Part shown: one piece after another, positions 1 through 9,134 of the stretch
Layout of the letters: every line of letters starts with the position of its first letter
Position numbering within the stretch: position 1 is the first letter of the stretch
Assembly: GCF_000741165.1 (NCBI RefSeq)
Contig: NZ_JGYN01000006.1
Location: 96,164 to 160,163, forward strand
Direction of reading: 5' to 3'
Length of the DNA: 64,000 nt
Origin: Bifidobacterium biavatii DSM 23969
Lineage (GTDB): Bacteria > Actinomycetota > Actinomycetes > Actinomycetales > Bifidobacteriaceae
Made by a program: the position numbers and the translations under genes
The notes under the pieces: model-generated
The model's input: only the letters and a program-made list of their open reading frames with translations
The model's database searches: none
What the model was told of the DNA's origin: nothing

Positions 1-3000
1 CCGCAACGGTTTCCGCCCCGGCCGCTGGCAGCTCACCGATGACGGCTATCTCGTGCTTGCCTCCGAGGCGGGCGTGCTTCCGGAGATCGACGATGAGCAC
101 GTCGTCGAAAAGGGTCGTCTGGAGCCGGGCAAGATGTTCCTCGTCGACACCGACGAAGGCCGCATCATCCCCGACGAGGAGATCAAGAAGAGCCTCGCCT
201 CGCAGCACCCGTACCGCAAATGGGTCGAAGGCAACTCGGTCGAGATGAGCGACCTGCCGCAGCGCGAGCACGTGAGCCACTCCGGCCAGTCCGTGCAGCG
301 CCGCCAGCGCGCGTTCGGCTACACCGAGGAGGACCTGAAGCTCCTGCTCGCCCCGATGGCCAACACGGGCAAGGAGCCGCTCGGCTCGATGGGCAACGAC
401 AACCCGCTGCCGGTGCTTTCCAAGCGCAGTCGCATGCTGTTCGACTACTTCCACCAGAAGTTCGCGCAGGTCACCAATCCGCCGCTGGACTGGGAGCGCG
501 AGGAGATCGTCACCTCGCTCGAATCCGCCATCGGCCCGGAGCCGAACCTGCTCGAGGATTCCGAACTGCACGCTAAGAAGATCCTCATCCCGCTGCCGGT
601 CATCAACTCCGACGAGATGGCCCAGCTCAAGAGGCTCGACAAGGCCAAGGTGCTCGGCGGCTACTACCGTCCGTTCGTCGTCAAGGGCCTCTATCAGGTC
701 GCCGGCGGCGGCAAGGCGCTCGAGGAGCGTCTCGAGGAGATCTTCTCCGAAGTCGACGAGGCGATCGCGAACGGCAGCAACTTCATCGTGCTGTCCGACC
801 GCGAGTCGAACCACACGTGGGGCCCGATCCCGTCGCTGCTGCTCACCGCGGCCGTGCAGCATCACCTGCTGCGCCGCCACACCCGCACGCAGATCTCGAT
901 GGCCGTCGAGGCCGGCGACGTGCGCGAAGTGCATCATGTAGCGCTGCTCATCGCCTACGGCGCGGCCTGCGTGAACCCGTACCTCGCGTTCGAGTCCGTT
1001 GAGAACCTCGCCCGCACCGGCTACCTCAAGGTCGACGCGCCCACCGCCGTGAAGAACCTCACCAAGGCGCTGTCCATTGGCGTGCTCAAGATCATGTCCA
1101 AGATGGGCGTCTCCACGATCATGAGCTACCGCGGCGCACAGCTGTTCGAAGCCGTGGGCCTCAACAAGGCGACCGTCGACAAGTACTTCACCGGCACCGT
1201 CTCCCAGGTCGGCGGCGTCGGCCTCGACGAGATCGCCGAGGAGGTTGCCATCCGCCACCGCGTCGCCTACCCGAACCAGTGGACGGCCACCCCGCACATG
1301 AACCTCGAAACCGGCGGCGAATACAAGTGGCGCCGCACCGGCGAGGACCACCTCAACGACCCGGAGGCGATCTTCCTGCTCCAGCAGTCGACCGCCCGCG
1401 GCGACTACAACATGTTCAAGAAGTATTCGGCGCACATCAACGACACGTCGAACCGCCTCATGACGCTGCGCGGCCTGATGAAGTTCAAGCACGACCGCAA
1501 GCCGATCGACATCTCCGAAGTCGAACCGGCCTCCGAGATCGTCAAACGTTTCTCCACCGGCGCGATGAGCTACGGCTCCATCTCGCAGGAGGCCCACGAG
1601 ACGCTCGCCATTGCCATGAACACGCTCGGCGCGCGCTCCAACTCGGGCGAGGGCGGCGAGTCCGACGACCGCATCAACGACCCGCTGCGCTACAGCCGCA
1701 TCAAGCAGATCGCCTCCGCGAGATTCGGCGTCACCTCTGACTACCTTGTGCACGCCACTGACCTGCAGATCAAGCTCGCGCAGGGCGCTAAGCCCGGCGA
1801 GGGCGGCCACCTGCCCGGTGCGAAGGTTCCGCCGTGGATCGCCAAGGTCCGCCACGCGACCCCGGGCGTCGAGCTGATCTCCCCGCCGCCGCACCACGAC
1901 ATCTACTCGATCGAGGATCTGAAGCAGCTGATCAACGACGCAAAGATGGCGAACCCGAAGGCGCGCATCCACGTCAAGCTCGTCTCCGAGTTCGGCGTCG
2001 GCACCATTGCGGCTGGCGTGGCCAAGTGCCATGCCGACGTGGTGCTGATCTCCGGCTATGACGGCGGCACCGGCGCGGCCCCGCTCAACGCGATCCGCCA
2101 CGCGGGCACTCCGTGGGAGATCGGTCTGTCCGAGACCCAGCAGACGCTGATTCTGAACGGCCTGCGCTCCCGCATCGTCGTCCAGTGCGACGGCGAGCTG
2201 AAGACCGGCCGCGACGTGGTCATCGCCGCGCTGCTCGGCGCCGAGGAATTCGGCTTCGCGACCGCCGCACTGATCGTCGAAGGCTGCGTCATGATGCGCG
2301 CCTGCCAGAAGAACACCTGCCCGCAGGGCATCGCCACCCAGGATCCGGAGCTGCGCGCCCGCTTCCGCGGCAAGCCCGAGTCGGTCATCAACTTCTTCAT
2401 GTACATCGCCGAGGAAGTGCGCGAGATCCTCGCCGAGCTCGGCTTCCGCACGCTCGAGGAGGCTGTCGGCCATGTCGAGTGCCTCGACCAGAACGAGGCC
2501 ATCAAGCGCTGGAAGGCTGACGGCGTCGACCTGACCAACGTGCTCATGCAGCCCGGTCCGGTCCCCGGCACCATCCTGCACAACACCGAGCCGCAGAATC
2601 ACGAGCTCGACAAGGCGCTCGACAACAAGCTCATCGAGCTTGCCCAGCCCGCGCTCGAGAACAAGGAGCCGGTGACGATCGACCTGCCGATCCGCAACGT
2701 GAACCGTACGCTCGGCACGATGGTCGGCTATGAGATCACCCGCCGCTACGGCGCCGAGGGTCTGCCGGACAATACGATCGACATGACGTTCCACGGCGCC
2801 GGCGGCCAGTCCATCGGCGCGTTCATCCCGAGCGGCGAAACGATCCGCGTGATTGGCGAAGTCAACGACTACGCCGGCAAGGGCCTGTCCGGCGGCCGCA
2901 TGATCGTCCGTCCGAATGACGACGTGACGTTCGACCCGCATGAGAATGTCATCGCGGGCAACGTGACCGGCTTCGGCGCGACCTCCGGACAGATGTTCGT

Positions 3001-3484
3001 CGCGGGACGCGCGGGCGAGCGCTTCGCCGTGCGTAACTCCGGCGCGACGTTCGTCGTCGAAGGCGTGGGCGACCACGGCTGCGAGTACATGACTGGCGGC
3101 ACGGTCGTCGTGCTCGGCCCCACCGGCCGCAACTTTGGCGCCGGTTTCTCAGGTGGCAACGCCTACGTGCTCGACCTCGACATGAACCAGGTCAACCCGG
3201 AGGGACGCCGGAACGGTTCGCTGCTGTTCCAGCCACTCGATGAGACGACCGCGCCGGTCGTGCGCGATCTGGTCGAGCAGCATGCCAAGGAGACCGGCTC
3301 CAAGTTCGCCAAGGAACTGCTCGAGAACTGGGACGAGAACGTGCTGCGCTTCACCCGCGTGGTGCCCGAACACTTCCTCGCCATGACCGCGGCCATGAAG
3401 CAGGCCGAAGAGGACAACATCGATTTCAATGCGCCCGGCGCCTGGGAACAGGTGTACGAGCACGTGATGGAAGGAGCGCGCTGA
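1..3484 (+). CDS. gltB: Glutamate synthase (GOGAT) large subunit, 3' part
   Basis: The alpha subunit of NADPH-GOGAT turns glutamine plus 2-oxoglutarate into two glutamates, using ammonia channelled from its amidotransferase domain. The frame is open from base 2, so the N-terminal class II glutaminase domain lies mostly outside the window. Visible in order are the end of that domain, the central domain, the FMN-binding synthase domain (GEGGESDDR, then PGEGGHLPGAKV), the 3Fe-4S cysteines in CQKNTC near base 2305, and the C-terminal GXGXG beta-helix domain (GAGGQSIGAF, GKGLSGGRM, GATSGQMF). gltD starts 2 bp after the stop, so the two are co-transcribed. Identification is secure; only the 5' end is missing. 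Confidence 0.97.
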   Translation, partial: RNGFRPGRWQLTDDGYLVLASEAGVLPEIDDEHVVEKGRLEPGKMFLVDTDEGRIIPDEEIKKSLASQHPYRKWVEGNSVEMSDLPQREHVSHSGQSVQRRQRAFGYTEEDLKLLLAPMANTGKEPLGSMGNDNPLPVLSKRSRMLFDYFHQKFAQVTNPPLDWEREEIVTSLESAIGPEPNLLEDSELHAKKILIPLPVINSDEMAQLKRLDKAKVLGGYYRPFVVKGLYQVAGGGKALEERLEEIFSEVDEAIANGSNFIVLSDRESNHTWGPIPSLLLTAAVQHHLLRRHTRTQISMAVEAGDVREVHHVALLIAYGAACVNPYLAFESVENLARTGYLKVDAPTAVKNLTKALSIGVLKIMSKMGVSTIMSYRGAQLFEAVGLNKATVDKYFTGTVSQVGGVGLDEIAEEVAIRHRVAYPNQWTATPHMNLETGGEYKWRRTGEDHLNDPEAIFLLQQSTARGDYNMFKKYSAHINDTSNRLMTLRGLMKFKHDRKPIDISEVEPASEIVKRFSTGAMSYGSISQEAHETLAIAMNTLGARSNSGEGGESDDRINDPLRYSRIKQIASARFGVTSDYLVHATDLQIKLAQGAKPGEGGHLPGAKVPPWIAKVRHATPGVELISPPPHHDIYSIEDLKQLINDAKMANPKARIHVKLVSEFGVGTIAAGVAKCHADVVLISGYDGGTGAAPLNAIRHAGTPWEIGLSETQQTLILNGLRSRIVVQCDGELKTGRDVVIAALLGAEEFGFATAALIVEGCVMMRACQKNTCPQGIATQDPELRARFRGKPESVINFFMYIAEEVREILAELGFRTLEEAVGHVECLDQNEAIKRWKADGVDLTNVLMQPGPVPGTILHNTEPQNHELDKALDNKLIELAQPALENKEPVTIDLPIRNVNRTLGTMVGYEITRRYGAEGLPDNTIDMTFHGAGGQSIGAFIPSGETIRVIGEVNDYAGKGLSGGRMIVRPNDDVTFDPHENVIAGNVTGFGATSGQMFVAGRAGERFAVRNSGATFVVEGVGDHGCEYMTGGTVVVLGPTGRNFGAGFSGGNAYVLDLDMNQVNPEGRRNGSLLFQPLDETTAPVVRDLVEQHAKETGSKFAKELLENWDENVLRFTRVVPEHFLAMTAAMKQAEEDNIDFNAPGAWEQVYEHVMEGAR

Positions 3485-3485
3485 C

Positions 3486-5018
3486 ATGGGAGATCCTCGT
3501 GGATTCCTGAAGGTCCGTACCCGCCGAGAACTCGCCGAACGCCCGGTCGCCGAGCGTATCAAGGACTGGCTCGACGTGCACGCCGAATCCGGCCTGCAGC
3601 CGTGGACCACCGAACAGGCGGCCCGCTGCATGGACTGCGGCACCCCGTTCTGCATGACCGGCTGCCCGCTCGGCAACATCATCCCCGAATTCAACGACCT
3701 CGTGCGTCAGGAGAAGTGGGAGGACGCGTACAACCGCCTGTCCACCACCAACAACTTCCCCGAAGTCACCGGCCGTATCTGCCCGGCCCTGTGCGAGCAG
3801 GCCTGCGTGCTCGGCATCCACCAGCCGCCGACGATGATCAAGAACGACGAGTGCACGATCATCGATCAGGCGTGGGATCTCGATTATGTCAAGCCCCTGC
3901 CGCCGCAGCGCCTGACCGATCAGACGGTCGCGGTCGTCGGCTCCGGCCCCGCGGGCCTCGCCTGCGCCCAGCAGCTGACCCGCGCCGGCCATACCGTCGT
4001 CGTCTATGAGCGCGACGACGCGATCGGCGGCCTGATGCGTTACGGCATCCCGAACTTCAAGCTCGACAAGCGACTGCTCGACCGCCGCGTCAAGCAGATG
4101 GAGGCCGAAGGCACGCGCTTCCGCACCGGCGTGGAGATCGGCAAGGACATCACGTGGGACGACCTGCGCTCCCGCTACGATGCCGTCGTCGTCGCGATCG
4201 GCTCGCGCGTGCCGCGCGACATGAAGCTGCCCGGCCGCGAGCTCAAGGGCATCCACTTCGCGATGGACTTCCTGCCCGACGCGACCCGCCGCGTGTACGG
4301 CGTCAAGCCGGTCAACGACATCACCGCCAAGGACAAGCACGTCATCGTCATCGGCGGCGGCGACACCGGCTCCGACTGCCTCGGCACGTCTATCCGCCAG
4401 GGCGCGAAGGACGTGACCGTGCTGCAGATCATGCCGAAGGAGCCGAGCCAGCGACCGGACAACCAGCCGTGGCCGACGTTCGCGCGCCTCTACCAGAAGA
4501 CCTCTTCGATGGAGGAGGGCGGCACCTACATGTACAGCACCGATTCGGTCAACTTCATCGGCTCCGAAGAGGAGCAGGCCAAGGTGCATGTCGAGAACTC
4601 GACCGCGACCGAAGGCTTCATCGCCGACGAGAATGGCCATGTGACCGGTCTGCGCGTCGTCGACGTGGCGCCGGGGGAGAACGGCCCGTTCACCCGCCAG
4701 CCCGGCACCGAACGCGTGCTGCCTGCCGACCTCGTGCTCATCTCCGTCGGCTTCCTGCACCCGGACACCGCCTCGCTCATGGATCAGCTGCCGGTCGAGC
4801 TCGACAAGCGCGGCAACGTGGCGCGTAACGACAAGTTCGCCACCTCGCAGGACGGCGTGTTTGTCGCCGGCGATGCGGGCCGCGGCCAGAGCCTCGTCGT
4901 GTGGGCGATTTCGGAGGGACGCTCCTGCGCCGCCGCTGTGGACGAGTACCTGACCGGCTCGACCGAACTCCCGGCACCGATCGTCGCCTCCCAGCGTCCG
5001 ATGGCGCTGCCGCGCTGA
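3486..5018 (+). CDS. gltD: Glutamate synthase small subunit
   Basis: The beta subunit of GOGAT oxidises NADPH through FAD and passes electrons over Fe-S clusters to GltB. The 510-residue protein has the N-terminal 4Fe-4S cysteine cluster (CMDCGTPFCMTGCPLGN, about residues 46-62, and CPALCEQAC), an FAD-binding Rossmann motif (VVGSGPAGLACAQ) and an NADPH-binding motif (VIGGGDTGSDCLG). The C-terminal VFVAGDAGRGQSLVVWAI segment is typical of this flavoprotein family. Length is normal. The ATG lies directly after the gltB stop behind GGAAGGAGCG, which supports translation as one operon. A strong hairpin follows the gene. Confidence 0.97.
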   Translation: MGDPRGFLKVRTRRELAERPVAERIKDWLDVHAESGLQPWTTEQAARCMDCGTPFCMTGCPLGNIIPEFNDLVRQEKWEDAYNRLSTTNNFPEVTGRICPALCEQACVLGIHQPPTMIKNDECTIIDQAWDLDYVKPLPPQRLTDQTVAVVGSGPAGLACAQQLTRAGHTVVVYERDDAIGGLMRYGIPNFKLDKRLLDRRVKQMEAEGTRFRTGVEIGKDITWDDLRSRYDAVVVAIGSRVPRDMKLPGRELKGIHFAMDFLPDATRRVYGVKPVNDITAKDKHVIVIGGGDTGSDCLGTSIRQGAKDVTVLQIMPKEPSQRPDNQPWPTFARLYQKTSSMEEGGTYMYSTDSVNFIGSEEEQAKVHVENSTATEGFIADENGHVTGLRVVDVAPGENGPFTRQPGTERVLPADLVLISVGFLHPDTASLMDQLPVELDKRGNVARNDKFATSQDGVFVAGDAGRGQSLVVWAISEGRSCAAAVDEYLTGSTELPAPIVASQRPMALPR

Positions 5019-5048
5019 CGCCGACGGATATACGGATATATATGGCAT

Positions 5049-5085
5049 ATGGCCCGTTCTCTTCGCATTGAAGAGAACGGGCCAT
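5049..5085 (+). terminator. Hairpin after gltD
   Basis: Perfect 16-bp stem: 5049-5064 (ATGGCCCGTTCTCTTC) pairs with 5070-5085 across a 5-nt loop. There is no long T tract behind it, so it may end transcription weakly or mainly protect the mRNA 3' end. Confidence 0.7.
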
Positions 5086-5290
5086 TGCCGTTTGACCGTG
5101 CACGTGTTGTTGCCAACGATGGCTGCGTTTGGGATTTGTCCATTCGTATGAGGACGCGCGGCGTAGCGACCGGCCGAACGTCATATCGTGATACGCACGA
5201 AGATGATTCGCACAAATAACGCGATAATGGAACACATGAGATCCGATTCAAAGCGGAGCGGATCGATTTGATTATTCACAAGGAGGAACA

Positions 5291-5551
5291 ATGAATCTGA
5301 GAACATGGCAGGCACTGTACAATTCCCTTATTGCTTTGGGAATAGTAATGCTTGTAGTTGCGATCCTCATCAATGAGCGGCACGTGGTGATCATGATTGT
5401 TCTTGGTATTGGAGGATTGGTCATTGCGATTGCCGGGTTTATTCTCCAGCTTATATTTTGGAAATGCCCTCACTGCGATAAACATCTTCCCACTACAGGT
5501 ACCTTCGGTATGATCCGTTGCCCGTATTGCGGAAATGATCTTTTTAAATAG
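5291..5551 (+). CDS. Small membrane protein with C-terminal zinc ribbon
   Basis: The 86-residue protein has two hydrophobic segments (about residues 10-27 and 32-56) followed by paired CPHC (59-62) and CPYC (77-80) motifs, which would form one zinc ribbon on the cytosolic side. A good ribosome site (AAGGAGG) lies 6 nt before the ATG. The gene is AT-richer than gltD and has its own hairpin, so it is probably transcribed alone. I do not recognise a named family and its function is unknown. The low GC content suggests a different origin from its neighbours. Confidence 0.75.
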   Translation: MNLRTWQALYNSLIALGIVMLVVAILINERHVVIMIVLGIGGLVIAIAGFILQLIFWKCPHCDKHLPTTGTFGMIRCPYCGNDLFK

Positions 5552-5555
5552 TGGG

Positions 5556-5589
5556 AGAGTGGCTTCATTCTTGTGAATGAAGCCACTCT
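5556..5589 (+). terminator. Terminator of the zinc-ribbon gene
   Basis: A perfect 15-bp stem (AGAGTGGCTTCATTC pairing with GAATGAAGCCACTCT) with a TTGT loop begins 4 bp after the stop codon. Only a short T run follows. Confidence 0.8.
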
Positions 5590-5721
5590 TTGCCGTGTAT
5601 TAAGTTGATTGCTAATGGATTAGTATAAATTATGTGGCAGGGAGTATTGGTTTTTTTTTTATTGGAATAATTGCATTGTGACAATATTGAATGGTCTGGT
5701 GGGCGCAATAAAGGTGTAAAC

Positions 5722-6270
5722 ATGGTGAACTTGAATGAGTCAAAAATAAAAAGTTTTATTTTTGTATGTCCTCCATAACTATCTTATCTTTCTTGTTAAA
5801 TTGGCTGACCATAATAAGCCCGACGATTGAAATCAACGGGATAAATTTTATTCGGGTTCTCCTTCTTGTACTCATTCCATTTCATCCGCCGGCGTTTGGC
5901 ATCGCTGCTGCAGTTACTTCCATTACTGCTTATTGTTTTCCTGGGAATTATTTAGGGACGTATTATCTTTCGGCTGAGCCGATTTATTGTCCTGTGCGAT
6001 ATTTTGGGCAAAGAAATCAGGAAATTAAAGCCGTCGATTTTATTATTGGTGATTCTTTACATTACTGGTATATTCTCTTCTTTTTTATCTTTGGAGTTTA
6101 TTTCTTCAATTTGCTTTACTTTGCAGCCTCTGGTCTTCTTTTGGGTTATTGGAACGCTAAAATGGGAGTGCACAGCCGCGCCGAAGCCATCCGCATCTGC
6201 GTCCGCGAGCATCTGCTCTGACGGCAATGTCGTTGCGGATACACCCCGTCCACGTATCGGGCGCGATTAG
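5722..6270 (+). pseudogene. Decayed AT-rich membrane-protein gene
   Basis: No single frame reads convincingly through this stretch. An ATG at 5722 opens a frame that stops at 5776-5778. A second frame from ATG 5766 runs to 6221 (151 aa, very hydrophobic). The 5722 frame opens again at 6004 for 88 aa with convincing membrane helices (KPSILLLVILYITGIF, FTLQPLVFFWVIGTL). Hydrophobic helices that move between frames suggest a multi-pass membrane protein damaged by small indels. An intact gene in the 5766 frame cannot be excluded. Base composition is far more AT-rich than the region after 6170. Nothing else is visible in 5592-5721 except a run of 12 T near 5651. Confidence 0.4.
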
Positions 6271-6328
6271 CTGGCGTGGCGCATGGACGCGGTGGATACC
6301 CTGGATATATAAGGGAAGGCGGTGCGCG

Positions 6329-7270
6329 ATGAAGCGACGTGAACTGACCGTGATTATTGGCTTGCTGGCTGTCGCGTCGATGATGACGGCAGGCGGTGTG
6401 GCGTGGCACGCGGGGATGACCGGTACGAATCATCACGCGGCTCAGACGACGCCGTCGCCGCGGCGCGCGACCGAATCGAATCATGATGATCTTGACAGAA
6501 CCAACGTGCCGCCGACCGAAGACATTCGCGCGGGGGATGTGAAGAATGCCACGGAACTGGTCGATCCGAGCGTGCTTGCAGGACTGAACATGGTCGTGGA
6601 TGATTCGTATCCCGGCGACGCATGGTTCCGCGCAGCCAGTGGAGGGAAAACCACTGGTGCGCTGGACGAAGCCGCCCGACCATCGTCATCGGACGGTCAG
6701 GCGACGACGGGTGCGGTGAGCATCCGTCTCGACGTGCCGCAGAGCGTGCAGGAAACCGGGTACTGGTGCGTGCCGGCCGCCGTGTAGATGGTATTGCGGT
6801 ATCGGGGGATCGACGTCAGCCAATCCGTACTCGCCGACGACATGAACGCCGATCCGCGGACCGGTACCGAATACGTCGATCTGGCGCGCGTCGTCAACAG
6901 GTATCTGTTCGGCGTCGACGACGCGAACCCGAACGATGCCGGTTATCGTGTGCAAACCATGGAAATCGGTGACACGGATCCCGCGACGGCCCGCACGTTC
7001 GCCGAACGCGCGACGGCCGATCTGGACAACGGCGACCCGGTGTTCACAGCCATCGACGTGCACGCGCTCTACCCGGCGTTTAGCCACGCCAACCACATGA
7101 TCGTCATCACCGGATACGACGCCGACGCCAACGGCACCGTCACGCGTTGGACGTACCGCGACCCGTGGTATCGGGTGCAGGACGAAACGAGAGACGGCCT
7201 GAAGACGGTGACCGCCGACGCGCTGATCAACGCGATCATATCCAACGAGGAACCGGCCTACGTGTGGTGA
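6329..7270 (+). pseudogene. Secreted C39-like peptidase gene broken by an in-frame TAG
   Basis: One frame runs from ATG 6329 to TGA 7270, interrupted only by TAG at 6785-6787 (codon 153). The N-terminus is a signal peptide or anchor (MKRRELTVIIGLLAVASMM), followed by a Thr/Ser/His-rich linker. A peptidase C39_2 domain then starts with YWCVPAAV, whose Cys147 would be the nucleophile. After the TAG the frame continues MVLRYRGIDVSQ, and the expected catalytic His appears in HANHMIVITGYD. In this family the residue at the stop is normally Gln (AA-Q-MVLRY), so CAG to TAG is the simplest cause. The stop separates Cys from His, so neither half can be active alone. The ATG at 6788 has no ribosome site. 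Confidence 0.85.
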
Positions 7271-7308
7271 CGAAGGCCCGCGCACGCGCCGGTCCGTCCG
7301 CTGACGAT

Positions 7309-7887
7309 TTACTGGTCGAATGCATTCAGGTCGATCCAATACCGGCGAACGTCGGGGAATCCGGGGTGTGGCACGACGCTTTCGAGAACTCCGTGGTTGC
7401 GTTCGATCACTTTCGCCGAGACTGCGTTGGGTTGGTTGCAGGTGATCAGGATGCGGTCGAATCCGAATTCCCGCGCCTTGAGCAGGGTGAGGCGCAGTAT
7501 TTCGTTGGCGTAGCCGCGGCCGCGCGCGGACGGTCGGACGCTGTATCCGATCCGTCCTGCGAAGCGGTCGATGAAATCATTCGTTTCCAGACGCAGGTCG
7601 GAGATGCCGACCACGCGTCCGGTGCCCTCCGAGCGGCTCCGGTCGGCGAGAGATCGTCCGCCGGCTGAGGCGGCTGGGATGGCCGTGGTTTCGACCGCTA
7701 GGTACACGGCTTCCTTTACGGTCCCGTAGTGCGGCGGGTAGGTGCCGGCGAGCCAGCGGCGGTAGTCGTCGGCCTGTTCCAGTCCGCGTCCGCCGCTGAC
7801 GCGTTCCCCGCGTTTGATGAACTCCGCGCGGAACGCCATGACGGTGTCTTCGTCGGCAAGGGTCGGTTCGATGAGTGTGAGTGCCAT
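7309..7887 (-). CDS. GNAT family N-acetyltransferase
   Basis: The 192-residue protein has the layout of a Gcn5-related acetyltransferase of the RimJ/RimL type. It begins ALTLIEPTLADEDTVMAFRAEF, has central beta strands ending in GRVVGISDLRLETND, and a pyrophosphate-binding loop SVRPSARGRGYANEILRLTL (Q/RxxGxG/A motif). It would move an acetyl group from acetyl-CoA to an amine. The acceptor cannot be told from sequence. It starts 21 bp after the DUF1684 gene on the same strand, so the two probably share an mRNA. It is convergent with the broken C39 gene. Confidence 0.85.
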   Translation of the reverse strand: MALTLIEPTLADEDTVMAFRAEFIKRGERVSGGRGLEQADDYRRWLAGTYPPHYGTVKEAVYLAVETTAIPAASAGGRSLADRSRSEGTGRVVGISDLRLETNDFIDRFAGRIGYSVRPSARGRGYANEILRLTLLKAREFGFDRILITCNQPNAVSAKVIERNHGVLESVVPHPGFPDVRRYWIDLNAFDQ

Positions 7888-7908
7888 GTCCCGTCTCCGT
7901 TCCCGCGC

Positions 7909-8769
7909 TCAGTCCTGCGGGCTGTCGGCCCGCTGTTCCAGCCGCTCGTACGGGATCTTGTCGCCGGCCGTCACGGCGACGGGCAGCGTGTTCTCGAGCG
8001 GCGGCATCTCGCAGGTGCAGAAGTCCGTGTATGCGCAGAAATAGTGCGTGGCCCGGTTGAAGTCGATTTCGGTGACTTTCGCCGGGTCGCTGATCGGGAA
8101 GCGCAGGATTCGCCCGCCGCCGTACGTTTCCTTGCCGGACGTGGCGTCGCGGAAGATCACGAGTCCCTGCCCGTGCGTGTTGGCCTGGAACACGGTGAGT
8201 GGATAGTCGTTGCCGTCGATGGTGACGGTGAGCTTACCGACCACTTTTTCGATGTGCTGCAGGTTGGCCATGGATGCGCCGACCGTGGCTGTGTATGAGT
8301 GGTCGTACGGTTCGTAGGATGCGGGCACGACCCATTTGCGGTCCGGCGCGTAGTGTGGCGTGCCCCTGAAGTGCTGGCGCAATGGGGATTGCGGGTCGCG
8401 GACGCGCACGGCGTACTTGTTGAGCCCGCCGACGCGTTTGATGAGTTCGGCTTGCAGTCGGCCGAAGTCGATTTTCACGAGGTTGGCGTCTTCGTCGCCG
8501 GGGACGACGAAGACGCGCGGGCTGGACAGTTTGAGCAGGTTGATTTTGACGATTCTGCCGTCTTGCGGCGTGTATGTGACCTTGTTGCCTTCGACCAGCC
8601 AGGTGCCGGGGAAGTTGTCGAGCGTGCGCGCGACCCCGTCCTCGAGCCAGTCGATGCTCACGATGGAGAGGAAACCAAGCGGCGCGTTGACCGCGTCGTC
8701 CTTTTTCCGATGCCACGCGTTGAATTGTTCCGCGAATTCCTGGTCCGTTAGATTATCGGCTGAAGTCAT
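7909..8769 (-). CDS. DUF1684 family protein
   Basis: This cytosolic protein matches the DUF1684 family in its C-terminal signature (TYGGGRILRFPI, then FNRATHYFCAYTDFCTCEMPPLENTLPVAV). In that family the final motif usually ends with residues reading YNPYCAYS or close to it. The frame extends to 8793, but the Met at 8769 is preceded by AAGGGGG at good spacing and gives 286 aa, so I take it as the start. No reaction is established for the family. It lies upstream of the GNAT gene on the same strand. Confidence 0.85.
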   Translation of the reverse strand: MTSADNLTDQEFAEQFNAWHRKKDDAVNAPLGFLSIVSIDWLEDGVARTLDNFPGTWLVEGNKVTYTPQDGRIVKINLLKLSSPRVFVVPGDEDANLVKIDFGRLQAELIKRVGGLNKYAVRVRDPQSPLRQHFRGTPHYAPDRKWVVPASYEPYDHSYTATVGASMANLQHIEKVVGKLTVTIDGNDYPLTVFQANTHGQGLVIFRDATSGKETYGGGRILRFPISDPAKVTEIDFNRATHYFCAYTDFCTCEMPPLENTLPVAVTAGDKIPYERLEQRADSPQD

Positions 8770-9134
8770 GCGTCCCCCTTGTTGTTTGCACATTATCTGA
8801 GCACTGCTTATGTATCGTTATATCCAAAAGCCCAATAATCGTGGCTTGGCGAGTTTTTCGACCGTATGGCGCGTCGGCAACCTCGTCGAATATAGACATT
8901 AGCAACTCAATGCATTCATTGCAGAAGATACGTTATACGTATCGCCTATAAAGCGTGTATGTCTTTATTTATATCGTCATCAAATTTTTAACGTTATATA
9001 AAAAATGCCGATAACTGTGCGGAATGTCGCGCCGAGCGAACCGCATAGAGTCATAGTGCATTCGCAAGCGTGCCGGTTTGTAGGGGAGGCGCGCTCGTTC
9101 ATTGGTCATCGATTCATAAGGGGGAACAACGATC
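8770..9134. promoter_or_regulatory. AT-rich divergent control region upstream of metQ
   Basis: About 365 bp without a gene lie between the divergent DUF1684 and metQ genes. The region is much AT-richer than its surroundings up to about 9000. It has a perfect dyad at 8927-8943 (GATACG-TTATA-CGTATC), and the string CGTTATA occurs three times (near 8817, 8931 and 8991). This suggests operators for a regulator of the importer operon. No S-box or T-box structure was recognised. The metQ ribosome site is AAGGGGG at 9118-9124. Confidence 0.45.

Noticed and set aside
3426..5048. 540-residue open frame on the - strand
   Set aside because: It is antisense to gltD, is rich in Arg/His/Ala as expected for a GC-rich shadow frame, and has no motif or ribosome site.
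6785..6787. TAG read as pyrrolysine
   Set aside because: Bifidobacteria are not known to encode pyrrolysine, and the family has Gln at this place, so a nonsense mutation is simpler.
8770..9134. SAM or T-box riboswitch before metQ
   Set aside because: No conserved S-box core, T-box sequence or terminator/antiterminator pair could be recognised; only short dyads are visible.
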